A DNA stretch of 64,000 nt from Devosia sp. 67-54 (GTDB taxonomy: Bacteria; Pseudomonadota; Alphaproteobacteria; Rhizobiales; Devosiaceae). Shown piece by piece: positions 1-8,008 of this stretch. A program made the position numbers and the translations under genes. The notes beneath the pieces are model-generated. The model had not been told where the DNA came from. It worked only from the letters and a program-made list of their open reading frames with translations, and ran no database searches. Positions within the stretch are counted from its first letter, which is position 1. Every line of letters begins with the position of its first letter. The DNA is taken from the NCBI RefSeq assembly GCF_001899075.1, contig NZ_MKVA01000008.1, forward strand, positions 186,001-250,000, in the 5' to 3' direction.

Positions 1-1
1 C

Positions 2-187
2 GAGCTGGACCTCCACTACTCGAACATTCAGCTGAGCGAGGACAACAACGATGCCGTCCGAACCATCCAAGTAGCCGCCGCCCTGCTCATCATCGCGGGA
101 GAAGAGGTGCCCGAAATCTACCAGCACCTAATGTCCCGCATCGCGCTTGGTGAACAGGAGGTCAACCCGACAACCACCGCGGACTAG
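2..187 (+). CDS. hypothetical protein, C-terminal fragment (cut by window edge)
   Basis: An open frame enters from the left edge and ends at a TAG after 61 residues (ends ...EVNPTTTAD). A helical stretch (VRTIQVAAALLIIAGEEVPE) is the only visible feature and I do not recognise a family. It lies upstream of the excisionase-like and integrase genes and is followed 12 bases later by a hairpin terminator, so it is probably the last gene of an operon within the integrated element. The true length is unknown. Confidence 0.5.
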   Translation, partial: ELDLHYSNIQLSEDNNDAVRTIQVAAALLIIAGEEVPEIYQHLMSRIALGEQEVNPTTTAD

Positions 188-199
188 GTCTTGAGCATA

Positions 200-221
200 C
201 TCGGCTCCCTCGGGAGCCGAG
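200..221 (+). terminator. rho-independent terminator
   Basis: A 9-bp perfect stem (CTCGGCTCC / GGAGCCGAG) with a CTCG loop is followed by CTCGTTTTC. It sits just after the stop of the partial gene at the left edge, so it most likely ends that transcript before the excisionase/integrase genes. Confidence 0.7.
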
Positions 222-373
222 CTCGTTTTCTAGTCTATTGGATTTGAGAATGGCGGCGCTGGAACGCCGCCCCAGTGTTCGCCATATGGGCGGTCATGAG
301 GCACAGAACAAGCATAGACAACGGACACCTCGTTGCCCGTCGACCGGTCCCTGACCTGCGGCACGAACAGGCC

Positions 374-670
374 ATGGACGCCCAACCAAACAACGGAAGC
401 AGACCATTCTCAAGCGAGGAACTCGCTCAGCGATGGGGGGTGTCGGCTCAACACGTCCGAGACCTCATCGCAAAGGGCACCCTGCGGCACTTTAGAGTTG
501 GTCGGCTAATACGCATCCCAGCTACCGCAGTGAGAGAGTTCGAAGAATGCCCGACTACCGCGCCAAACTATACCGCGGAAAATTCTACGCAGTCTGGACC
601 GATGCCAGAGGTCAAACGAAACGTCAGTCCCTACGTACCGCCCTGCGGGATGAAGCAGAACGCCGCCTAG
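374..670 (+). CDS. excisionase-like MerR/HTH_17 DNA-binding protein
   Basis: A small DNA-binding protein of the excisionase (Xis/HTH_17) type. The core (SSEELAQRWGVSAQHVRDLI, then GTLRHFRVGRLIRIPATAV) has the usual pattern: 'select helix', then K/R-x-x-R-V-G-R, then a final strand that docks into DNA. Known relatives direct excision or regulate the neighbouring integrase. In-frame starts also exist at 275 (GTG) and 296 (ATG). I chose ATG 374 because the homologous core begins soon after it, but no clear ribosome-binding site decides the question. The last ~40 codons overlap the integrase start in another frame, typical of translationally coupled xis-int pairs. The tail after about residue 60 looks unstructured. 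Confidence 0.65.
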   Translation: MDAQPNNGSRPFSSEELAQRWGVSAQHVRDLIAKGTLRHFRVGRLIRIPATAVREFEECPTTAPNYTAENSTQSGPMPEVKRNVSPYVPPCGMKQNAA

Positions 671-1518
671 CCGACTTCCAGCGGGACATGGCGGCGCCGG
701 TCGGTTCTACGGTTGGCGACTACGTGGAGGCCTATCTCGGATACAAAAACGGGCGCATCCGAGATTACAATCGGCTGGCTGGTGCATGGGCTAATGCGAG
801 GTCCACCTTCGGCCATCTTAGGCCCGATCAGATTACTCCGCTTCTCTGTGAGAAGTTCGCACAACATCGCCGGGCGATGGGTCGGAGTGATGGAACGATC
901 CTGAAGGAGATCAACGTCATCAGACAGGCTCTAAATTGGAGTAAGATCGCGACGGCGCGGTTTGAAGCACCCAGCGCCCCTCCCCCTCGCGATCGCTACC
1001 TCACCAAGGTTGAAGCGAGAGCGCTGCTCGGTGGATGTTTCCAGCCCCATGTAAAGCTATTCGTTCGTCTGGCTCTGCAGACCGCGGCCCGTCGCTCCGC
1101 GTTGCTGGATCTGACTTGGGACCGCGTCGACTTTGAGCGGGGCCGCATTTACCTAGTTGTGCCGGGCGAGCATAACCGTAAGCGACGCGCATTGTCGGTA
1201 CCGATCAACGATCAACTACGGGCCGACCTTGAAGCAGCTAAGGCTGTCGCGCAGACTCCGTTCGTCATCGAGTATGCCGGCCATCGAGTTCTGAACATAA
1301 AGCGAGGGTTCGCGGCCGCCGTCCGTCGCGCTGGCTTGGAGGACGTGACGCCGCATGATCTCCGCCACACTGCGGCGGTGTGGATGGCTGAGGCTGGCGT
1401 GACGTTTGAGGAAATCGCGCAATATTTGGGCCACAGCTCAACCAGGATCACGTTCTCGGTTTACGCCCGCTTTAGCCCGTCACACCTACAAAGGGCGTCA
1501 AAGAGCCTAGAGTTTTGA
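547..1518 (+). CDS. tyrosine recombinase, phage/island integrase
   Basis: A 323-residue site-specific tyrosine recombinase expected to integrate and excise a mobile element. The N-terminal ~40 residues resemble an arm-binding strand region (YRAKLYRGKFYAVW). A SAM-like core-binding domain spans about 55-135 and the catalytic domain about 150-310. Catalytic residues visible are the first Arg in QTAARRSALLDL, the HxxR of HDLRHTAA, the His of LGHSS and the nucleophilic Tyr in SVYARF. The gene starts inside the excisionase-like gene, so the two are probably co-translated. Its stop lies 62 bases from the 3' end of a tRNA-Val gene on the opposite strand, the classical position of an integrase at its attachment site. 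The element therefore extends leftwards out of the window. Confidence 0.9.
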   Translation: MPDYRAKLYRGKFYAVWTDARGQTKRQSLRTALRDEAERRLADFQRDMAAPVGSTVGDYVEAYLGYKNGRIRDYNRLAGAWANARSTFGHLRPDQITPLLCEKFAQHRRAMGRSDGTILKEINVIRQALNWSKIATARFEAPSAPPPRDRYLTKVEARALLGGCFQPHVKLFVRLALQTAARRSALLDLTWDRVDFERGRIYLVVPGEHNRKRRALSVPINDQLRADLEAAKAVAQTPFVIEYAGHRVLNIKRGFAAAVRRAGLEDVTPHDLRHTAAVWMAEAGVTFEEIAQYLGHSSTRITFSVYARFSPSHLQRASKSLEF

Positions 1519-1580
1519 CCCTGCGGAGCAATTGCACGGGCTGAGCACAGTCTGTGCATGAGCAAAAAGCCCGGAAAGGA

Positions 1581-1611
1581 TGGTGGGTGCGACAGGGATT
1601 GAACCTGTGAC
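1581..1611. other. candidate attachment site at tRNA-Val 3' end
   Basis: The 3' half of the tRNA-Val(CAC) gene, from the encoded CCA through the T-arm, lies next to the integrase, so it is the likely att core and the tRNA would be restored on insertion. The outer copy of the repeat lies outside the window. The neighbouring tRNA-Val(GAC) carries an almost identical T-arm and could be an alternative target. Confidence 0.4.
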
Positions 1612-1655
1612 CCCCGCCGTGTGAAGGCGATGCTCTCCCGCTGAGCTACGCACCC
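1581..1655 (-). tRNA. tRNA-Val (anticodon CAC)
   Basis: The minus strand folds as a complete cloverleaf. The acceptor is GGGTGCG/CGCACCC, the D-arm GCTC..GAGC, the anticodon stem TCGCC/GGCGG with loop TTCACAC (anticodon CAC), and the T-arm ACAGG-TTCAATC-CCTGT. A genomic CCA follows the discriminator A. It lies 40 bases from a second tRNA-Val gene. Confidence 0.93.
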
Positions 1656-1695
1656 ATCCTGCAGGAACGCCGAAAGGCGTTGTATTTCAAAGAGA

Positions 1696-1770
1696 TGGTG
1701 GGTGTAACAGGGATTGAACCTGTGACCCCTACCATGTCAAGGTAGTGCTCTCCCGCTGAGCTATACACCC
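1696..1770 (-). tRNA. tRNA-Val (anticodon GAC)
   Basis: A complete cloverleaf on the minus strand, with acceptor GGGTGTA/TACACCC, anticodon stem CTACC/GGTAG and loop TTGACAT (anticodon GAC). The T-arm matches that of the neighbouring tRNA-Val(CAC) and the CCA is genomically encoded. The two genes are a tandem pair, transcribed away from the antiporter gene. Confidence 0.93.
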
Positions 1771-1915
1771 ATCTCTCCGAGGCGACGGTCGGGGCCGTCG
1801 CGGCGCGGATAGACCATAAAAGCCGCCGCGGGGTCAAGCGTCAATCACCGCCCGCCCCGCGGGCTGGCGGAGTGCGTGCGGGGCGCTCGCCGATTCCATG
1901 ATTCGATGCGTTGCC

Positions 1916-4153
1916 CTAGTCGGTGACGAAGAACAGCAGCGAGCGGTCGGCGGTGTCGAGCAGCGTGTCGGCCAGCGTGCCCAGCGACAGCCGGTCGCCG
2001 GCGCGGCGGCCGACGCCCACCAGCAGCAAATTGTAGCGGCCGCGCCGCGCCTGCGTCAGGATGCCGAGCTCGCGGTTGCCGCCGGCGCGGATGGTGCGCA
2101 CCTCGACCTCGTAATGCCGGCCGATCTCGCGCACATGCTCGAACAGCGCTTCGAGCTGCGCCTCGGTGCGCGGCCGGCCCTCGTCCTCCTGCGGCACCGA
2201 GATGGCGGCGACGCGTCCATTGCCGGCCTTGGCGATGAGCACGCCGAGCTCGAGCGCCCGCATCGAGCGGGCATCGCCGCTGATCGGCACCAGGATGCGC
2301 AGCGTCGCATCGGGCAGGCGCGACAATTGTCCGCGGGCGCTGGCGATGGCGGTGGTCTCGCGGAAGGCGTCGAGCGCCGTCTTGATCCGCGCCTCGTAGC
2401 CGCCCGCTTCGGCGGCCACCGGATGGAGCCCGAGGAACATCAGATCGTGCCCCTTGTCGAGCTCGGCGCCGATGGCGGTGCCGAGGTCGTCGACGGTGGT
2501 CCGCGCCTCGACATGCAGGCTGTTCTCGCGTGTCTCGTCGGTCTCCTGCGCCTTGGCGATGCCGCCCTCCGAGGCGGTCCTGACCTGCGTGGCGTCGGAG
2601 CGCGCCGCGGCGACGTCCGCCGCCTCCTCGCCGGCGGCGGACTCGTCATGCGGCGCCAGCACCGTCACCGGCATGTTGCGCAGGCCGCCCAGATGTCCCG
2701 CCAGCGTCGAGGCGAGCTTGCCGTTGGGCGACTGGTCGGCCACGAGGAGAATGCGTTCGAGCCGCGCCACGTAGCTGTCTTCCTCGAACTCCTCGCGCTC
2801 GAGCCGCTCCTTTTCCTCTTCCTTGAGCGGCAGCCGGCCGAGCGCCCAGCGCAGCGTCGGCGGCATGATCAGCGTGGTGACGATGGCCATGGTGACGATC
2901 ACCGAGAACAGCCGCTGGTCGAGCACGCCGACGCTGAGCCCGATCGAGGCGACGATGACCTCGGTGGAGCCGCGCGCATTCATGCCGAAACCGAGCGCCA
3001 GCGCCTCGGCGCGGCTCATGCCGTTGAGCTTGGCGCCGAGGAAGGCGCCGCCGAACTTGCCGAGGCTGGCGATGAGGATGAGCCCGAGCGCGAGGAGCGC
3101 CGTGGTCGGCTCGAGCAGCACCCGCAGATCGGCGCGGAGGCCCGTGAGGCCAAAGAACACCGGCATGAACAGCGCCGTGGTGAGGCCACGCAATTGTTCG
3201 TCGATCTGCCGCGTGAGGATCGGCGACTGCCCGATGAGCAGCCCGGCGACGAAGGCGCCGAGCACGGTCTGCACGCCGATGCCGGCGGTGATGAGCGCCA
3301 GCACGCCCATGATGCCGACAATGGCGGTGGTGACCGGCAGGTCGGAGTGCAAATTGTCGTTGGTCCAGCGGATCACCTCGAAGGCGGCGCGGCGGCCGAC
3401 GGTGAAGGCGACGGCAAGGAACAGCGCCGTGCCGATGACGGTGATAGCGAGCGGCCCCAGCGCCACCGAACCGGTGGTGGCGATGCCGAGCGTAATGGCG
3501 ATGATCACCCAGCCGGCGGTGTCGTCGATCACCGCCGAGGCGACGATGAGCTGGCCGACATTGCGGCGCATGAAGTTCATCTCGCGCACCACCGTGGCGA
3601 CGATCTTGAGCGAGGAGATGGAGAGCGCGGTGCCGAAGAACAGCGCCGCCACCAGCCGCTTGTCGGCCTCGGGCAGCACCCAGTCGGGCACCAGCATGCC
3701 GAGCGCGAAGCCGCAGGCGAAGGGCACGGCGATGCCGCTGAGCGACACGGCGATGGCATGCCTGCGCAGCCGGTAGGCGAGCCCGAGATCGGTCTCCATG
3801 CCGGCCAGCAGCAGCAGGAACAGGATGCCGAGCTGGGCGATGCCGTCGAGCATGGCCGCCTGCTCGCCGCCCGGGGGAAACAGGAATGCCTCGGCGCCCG
3901 GCCACAGCGCCCCCAGCACCGTCGGCCCGAGGATGATGCCGGCGAGAATCTGCCCGATGATGGAGGGCTGGCCGAGGCGGAACATCAATTCGCCGAGCAG
4001 GCGCCCGAACAGCACCAGCAGCAGCACCTGGGCCAGCAGCATCACTTCGGAGCCGCCATGGGCGGCCGCTTCCGCCGCTTCCGCCGGCACCGCGCCCAGC
4101 AGCACGAGCCCGAGCGCCCCGGCACCTGCCGCAATGGTCCACCGTGCCGTCAA
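1916..4153 (-). CDS. CPA2-family cation:proton antiporter with C-terminal USP-like region
   Basis: A 745-residue inner-membrane antiporter of the Kef/CPA2 type (Na+/H+ exchanger domain) that exchanges K+ or Na+ for protons. An N-terminal hydrophobic segment resembles a signal peptide (GLVLLGAVPAEAAEA). About 12 membrane segments follow to residue ~440, including the conserved GQILAGIILGP and the unwound-helix/aspartate regions (SAVIDDTAGWV; GFGMNARGSTEVI). The C-terminal ~280 residues are soluble, with two universal-stress-protein-like stretches (RILLVADQSPNGKLAS; LRILVPISGDARSM...LLLVGVGRRAGDR). No TrkA-N/RCK NAD-binding domain is visible, which separates it from KefB/KefC. It lies downstream of cpdR with a 204-base gap holding no gene I can support. 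The ion is not predictable from sequence. Confidence 0.88.
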   Translation of the reverse strand: MTARWTIAAGAGALGLVLLGAVPAEAAEAAAHGGSEVMLLAQVLLLVLFGRLLGELMFRLGQPSIIGQILAGIILGPTVLGALWPGAEAFLFPPGGEQAAMLDGIAQLGILFLLLLAGMETDLGLAYRLRRHAIAVSLSGIAVPFACGFALGMLVPDWVLPEADKRLVAALFFGTALSISSLKIVATVVREMNFMRRNVGQLIVASAVIDDTAGWVIIAITLGIATTGSVALGPLAITVIGTALFLAVAFTVGRRAAFEVIRWTNDNLHSDLPVTTAIVGIMGVLALITAGIGVQTVLGAFVAGLLIGQSPILTRQIDEQLRGLTTALFMPVFFGLTGLRADLRVLLEPTTALLALGLILIASLGKFGGAFLGAKLNGMSRAEALALGFGMNARGSTEVIVASIGLSVGVLDQRLFSVIVTMAIVTTLIMPPTLRWALGRLPLKEEEKERLEREEFEEDSYVARLERILLVADQSPNGKLASTLAGHLGGLRNMPVTVLAPHDESAAGEEAADVAAARSDATQVRTASEGGIAKAQETDETRENSLHVEARTTVDDLGTAIGAELDKGHDLMFLGLHPVAAEAGGYEARIKTALDAFRETTAIASARGQLSRLPDATLRILVPISGDARSMRALELGVLIAKAGNGRVAAISVPQEDEGRPRTEAQLEALFEHVREIGRHYEVEVRTIRAGGNRELGILTQARRGRYNLLLVGVGRRAGDRLSLGTLADTLLDTADRSLLFFVTD

Positions 4154-4357
4154 ACCTGCCCCTTCAACTGCCGCTCGCCGGAGCCTTGAAGCCTGAGGAG
4201 GTCATCTTGGTTCCGTCGCGGGCAAGCCGAAAGATTCGTGCCGGACGGGAACCTTTTGCCCCGTCCGCGCCGCTTTTCGGCATGGACGCGAGGTCCGCAA
4301 GCCTGCCCGCCGGCGCAAGCGCGCCGACGAGGACGAGGTGCATGCGTGAGCGCCCGG

Positions 4358-4717
4358 TCAGGCGGCGAGCAGGCGCTCGACCTCGTTGACCAGATCCTTC
4401 AGATGGAATGGCTTGCTCAGCACCGAGGCATCCTTGGGCGCCTCGCTGTCGGGGTTGAGCGCCACGGCGGCAAAGCCGGTGATGAACATCACCTTGAGGT
4501 CGGGATCGAGCTCGGTGGCGCGGCGCGCGAGCTCTATGCCGTCCATCTCCGGCATCACGATATCGCTGAGCAGCAGCGAGAACGGTTCCTCGCGCAGCCG
4601 CTCATAGGCGGATTTGCCGTTGTCGAACGACACCACCTCATAGCCGGCGGTCTTGAGCGCGCGCGTCAGGAACTGGCGCATGTCGTTATCGTCTTCGGCC
4701 AGAAGAATCCGCTTCAT
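4358..4717 (-). CDS. cpdR: response regulator CpdR
   Basis: A 119-residue single-domain response regulator. In Caulobacter and rhizobia, unphosphorylated CpdR primes ClpXP for degradation of cell-cycle substrates. It receives phosphate from the CckA-ChpT relay. The acidic pocket is D9/D10, the phospho-acceptor is D52 (LLLSDIVMPEMDG), the conserved Thr is in MFITGFAA and the Lys in LSKPF. Length matches the family. The start MKRILLAEDD is preferred over an upstream in-frame Met because it begins strand 1 exactly. It is divergent from an N-formylglutamate amidohydrolase gene, the arrangement I recall from other Hyphomicrobiales. Confidence 0.93.
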   Translation of the reverse strand: MKRILLAEDDNDMRQFLTRALKTAGYEVVSFDNGKSAYERLREEPFSLLLSDIVMPEMDGIELARRATELDPDLKVMFITGFAAVALNPDSEAPKDASVLSKPFHLKDLVNEVERLLAA

Positions 4718-4875
4718 CGCTCTCAGAACTCCCCGCAACATGCCCACTGCCCGGGCACGGCGATGTTTAATCGAGTTTTGCCGAATCGCAACGGGCCATA
4801 TCGCGGCTTTCCGGCTGCTGGACAAAGCCGGGAGCGGGATGCAGGATAATTGCCACAAGCCCGCTGGAGTGTGAT

Positions 4876-5769
4876 TTGCGGTCCGACTACTGGGAAAAAC
4901 CGGCCTTCGAAACCATCCGACCCCGCCGGCTGACCGCGCCGATCGTGTTCAACTCGGCCCATTCCGGGCGCGAATATCCCGACCGCTTCCTCAAGATGAC
5001 CCGGCTCGACCATCTGTCGATCCGCCAGTCCGAGGACGCCTATGTCGACGAATTGTTCGCCCGGGCGCCGCATCTGGGCACGCCGCTGCTGCGGGCGCAT
5101 TTCCCGCGCGCCTATCTCGACGTCAACCGCGAGCCGTGGGAGCTCGACCCGCAAATGTTCGCCGATCCGCTGTCGGACCGGTTCAACACCACGAGCCCGC
5201 GCGTCGCCGCCGGGCTCGGCACCATCGCCAGGGTGGTGGCCGAGAACAAGCCGATCTACCGCGAATTGCTGACGCTGGAGGATGCACGCATGCGCATCGA
5301 GGGCATCTACCTGCCCTATCACGCGACGCTGCAGCGCCTGTTGTCCGACGCCGTCGCGGCGTTCGGCGTGGCGGTGCTGATCGACTGCCATTCGATGCCG
5401 CGCATCGCCCGCTCGGGCGACCGGCTGGCCCCCGACATCGTGCTCGGCGACCGCTACGGCACCACCTGCGCCACCGGCCTGATCGATCTGTGCGAGATGG
5501 TGTTCGCCGGCGCCGGCCTGCGCGTGGCGCGCAACCGCCCCTATGCCGGCGGCTTCATCGCCCGCACCTACGGCCGGCCGCAGCACGGCATCCACGCGCT
5601 GCAGGTCGAGATCTCGCGCCACCTCTACATGAACGAAGTGACGCTGGAGCGGAACGAGGGCTTCAACGCCATCCGGCAATTGCTCGACCGGCTGACCCTG
5701 GCGCTGATCGGCTACGACATGAGCCTGCTGACCGCCCCGCTGCACCAGCCGGCCAAGGCCGCCGAATGA
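4876..5769 (+). CDS. N-formylglutamate amidohydrolase family protein
   Basis: A 297-residue zinc-dependent hydrolase of the N-formylglutamate deformylase (HutG/FGase) family, which splits N-formyl-L-glutamate to formate and glutamate in histidine degradation. Family signatures are FNSAHSGREYP near the N-terminus, VLIDCHSMPR in the middle and LQVEISRHLYM near the C-terminus. The start is a TTG preceded by GGAG at about 7 bases; no ATG fits the N-terminal strand. No hut genes accompany it, so the in vivo substrate may differ. Such lone copies next to cpdR are usually annotated only by family. Confidence 0.85.
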   Translation: MRSDYWEKPAFETIRPRRLTAPIVFNSAHSGREYPDRFLKMTRLDHLSIRQSEDAYVDELFARAPHLGTPLLRAHFPRAYLDVNREPWELDPQMFADPLSDRFNTTSPRVAAGLGTIARVVAENKPIYRELLTLEDARMRIEGIYLPYHATLQRLLSDAVAAFGVAVLIDCHSMPRIARSGDRLAPDIVLGDRYGTTCATGLIDLCEMVFAGAGLRVARNRPYAGGFIARTYGRPQHGIHALQVEISRHLYMNEVTLERNEGFNAIRQLLDRLTLALIGYDMSLLTAPLHQPAKAAE

Positions 5770-5787
5770 CCGGTCCCGCAAAGAGAA

Positions 5788-5814
5788 GGGGCCGCGCGAT
5801 CTAGCAGCGGCCCC
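5788..5814 (+). terminator. hairpin, probable terminator
   Basis: An 8-bp perfect stem GGGGCCGC/GCGGCCCC with an 11-base loop lies 18 bases after the stop of the amidohydrolase gene. No T-run follows, so it may act as a rho-assisted or transcript-end hairpin. The rest of 5815-6066 shows no gene. Confidence 0.45.
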
Positions 5815-6066
5815 AGTCAAGGGAGGAAACGACGGCGGCTCGCACTGCCGATAGTCGCGGCAGCGCCGCGAACCGCCCATCCATCATGCAGCTTCGGCGT
5901 GAACTGATTTGCCGCACGAGACAAGCAACAGCATGCTCTTCAACAGACGCGCCGCGCCGCCTGTTGCATAAATGAATCACCTGCCCTCGGCAAAAATGCC
6001 GATATTGCGCCGGGCCGTGCCTGCTATGGCCCTGCATAAGAACGACAATCTTCTCCGGAGCCCTTC

Positions 6067-6873
6067 ATGACCGCAGATGGCCTCGCCGGCCTCGATCCCG
6101 CCCTGGTGCAGGCAACGCTGCTCGCCGCCGCCGAGGCCGCCGCCGAACGCACCCTTGCCGGCTTCCGCACCCCGCTGGCGGTGGAAAACAAGTGGGAAAC
6201 CGGCTTCGATCCGGTGACCGCCGCCGACCGCGACGCCGAGATCGCCATCCGCGCCGTGCTCGCGGCACGCTTTCCCGAGCACGGCATCATCGGCGAGGAA
6301 TGGGACCCCAAGGCCTCGGCCGGCGCCTATGACTGGATCGTCGATCCGATCGACGGCACCCGCGCCTTCATCTCCGGCGTGCCGGTGTGGGGCACGCTGA
6401 TCGGCCTGATGCACCGCGGGCGCGCCGTCGCCGGCCTGATGGCGCAGCCGTTCACCGGCGAGACCTATCTCGGCCTGCCTGGAACGGCGGTCTACAGCCG
6501 GCACGGCGAGACCCGGCCGCTGCGCACCTCAGGCCTCACCGAGCTCGGCCGCGCCAAGGTGACCGCCACCTCGCCCGACATCTTCGAGCTCGCCGGCACC
6601 ACCGACAACATCGCCCGGCTGCGGCAGGCGACGCTGCAGATCCGCTGGGGCCTCGACTGCTACGGCTATTGCCTGCTGGCCGCCGGGCACATCGATATCG
6701 TCGCCGAATCCATGCTCAAGAACGTCGACATCGCGCCGCTGATCCCGATCATCGAGAATGCCGGCGGCGTCGTCACCACCTGGGACGGCGGCCCCGCCGA
6801 AGCCGGCGGCAATTGCGTCGCCGCGGCGACGCCGGAACTGCACGAGGCGGCGATGAGGGTGCTGCGGGGATAG
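6067..6873 (+). CDS. hisN: histidinol-phosphatase, inositol-monophosphatase family
   Basis: A 268-residue Mg2+-dependent phosphatase of the IMPase fold, most like the HisN histidinol-phosphatases that dephosphorylate L-histidinol phosphate in histidine synthesis. Metal-binding motifs are visible: the GEEW glutamate (HGIIGEEWDP), DPIDGTRAF, and the late Asp in SMLKNVDIAPL. WGLDCYGYCLLAAGHIDIV is the HisN-type signature region. The length is normal. It stands alone, convergent with accA, with a hairpin between them. Another monophosphatase substrate cannot be excluded without experiment. Confidence 0.88.
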   Translation: MTADGLAGLDPALVQATLLAAAEAAAERTLAGFRTPLAVENKWETGFDPVTAADRDAEIAIRAVLAARFPEHGIIGEEWDPKASAGAYDWIVDPIDGTRAFISGVPVWGTLIGLMHRGRAVAGLMAQPFTGETYLGLPGTAVYSRHGETRPLRTSGLTELGRAKVTATSPDIFELAGTTDNIARLRQATLQIRWGLDCYGYCLLAAGHIDIVAESMLKNVDIAPLIPIIENAGGVVTTWDGGPAEAGGNCVAAATPELHEAAMRVLRG

Positions 6874-6905
6874 GGGAAGGGCTCGCTCCGCTCGCCAAGG
6901 CGCCG

Positions 6906-6928
6906 ACCTCTCCCCTGAGGGGCGAGGT
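6906..6928. terminator. bidirectional hairpin between hisN and accA
   Basis: The sequence ACCTC-T-CCCC-TGA-GGGG-C-GAGGT forms a stem with one mismatch and a 3-base loop between two convergent genes. It resembles the short 'CTCTCCCC..GGGGAGAG' intergenic repeats common in Hyphomicrobiales. Confidence 0.55.
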
Positions 6929-6956
6929 GAGACGATTGCCGCATCGTGGCGTGTCG

Positions 6957-7916
6957 TCAGTTCAGCGCCGTGCCCACGGCCATGAACTTTTCGCGGCGCA
7001 GCTCGCGCACCTGCAGCGGGCCGCGATTGCCGGGGAACTCGCGCAGGAACGCGCCGATCGCTTCGGCGGTGTTGGCCATCACCGTCTGCGGGTGGCGATG
7101 CGCGCCGCCCGCCGGCTCCGGGATGATGCCGTCGATGACGCCGAAGCCCAGCAAATCCTGCGCCGTGATCTTCATGTTGTTGGCGGCGTCCATGGCGCGC
7201 GCCGCGTCCTTCCACAGGATCGAGGCCGACGCCTCGGGCGAGGCCACGGCATAGATCGAGTTTTCGAGCATCAGCACGCGATTGGCCGTGGCGATGGCGA
7301 TGGCGCCGCCCGAGCCGCCCTCGCCGATGATGATGGCAAGGTTGGGCACGCCGATCTCGAGGCATTTTTCGGTGCAGCGGGCGATGGCCTCGGCCTGCCC
7401 GCGCTCCTCGGCGCCGATCCCCGGATAGGCGCCGGCGGTATCGACGAACGACACCACCGGAATGCCGAAGCGGTCGGCCATGTCCATGATGCGCACCGCC
7501 TTGCGGTAGCCCTCGGGCCGCGCCATGCCGAAATTGTGCTTGAGCCGGGTCTCGGTGGTCGAGCCCTTCTCCTGCCCGATGATGGCGACGGGCGTGCCGT
7601 TGAAGCGGCCGAAGCCGGCCTGCACCGCCGCGTCCTCGGCATATTTGCGGTCGCCGGCCAGCGGCGTCCACTCGGTGACGAGACCCTTGATGTAGTCGGA
7701 AAAATGCGGCCGCTGCGGGTGCCGGGCGACCTGCGTCTTCTGCCAGGGCGTGAGCCGCTTGTAGATGTCGACCAGCGCCTGGTCGGCGCGTACGGTGAGC
7801 GCCGCCACCTCGTCGTCGATCGACACCGCCTTTTCGGCGCCCGACAGCGATTTCAGCTCGGCGATCTTGCCTTCGAGGTCGGCGACCGGTTTTTCGAAAT
7901 CGAGATAGGACTGCAT
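6957..7916 (-). CDS. accA: acetyl-CoA carboxylase carboxyltransferase subunit alpha
   Basis: A 319-residue alpha subunit of the carboxyltransferase that moves carboxyl from biotin to acetyl-CoA, the committed step of fatty-acid synthesis. It acts in the cytosol as an alpha2beta2 complex with AccD. The family start (SYLDFEKPVADLEGKI) is followed by the crotonase-fold core: GRFNGTPVAIIGQEKG, FGMARPEGYRKA, VVSFVDTAGAYPGIGAEERGQ and GEGGSGGAIAI. Full length for the family. It stands alone; accB, accC and accD are not in the window, as is normal in this order. Confidence 0.97.
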   Translation of the reverse strand: MQSYLDFEKPVADLEGKIAELKSLSGAEKAVSIDDEVAALTVRADQALVDIYKRLTPWQKTQVARHPQRPHFSDYIKGLVTEWTPLAGDRKYAEDAAVQAGFGRFNGTPVAIIGQEKGSTTETRLKHNFGMARPEGYRKAVRIMDMADRFGIPVVSFVDTAGAYPGIGAEERGQAEAIARCTEKCLEIGVPNLAIIIGEGGSGGAIAIATANRVLMLENSIYAVASPEASASILWKDAARAMDAANNMKITAQDLLGFGVIDGIIPEPAGGAHRHPQTVMANTAEAIGAFLREFPGNRGPLQVRELRREKFMAVGTALN

Positions 7917-8008
7917 TCCCGCCCGCCTGGCCGTTGAAAATCGCGAGCGATGTCGCTGCGCATCATGGCCGGAAAGTGGCGAGCGGGACTGCCGGTGTCA
8001 AGCGAACC

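Noticed and set aside
1898-4189. A long plus-strand open frame opposite the antiporter gene
   Set aside because: Its His/Gln/Arg/Gly-rich composition is that of an antisense shadow in high-GC DNA; the minus-strand frame has clear antiporter motifs.
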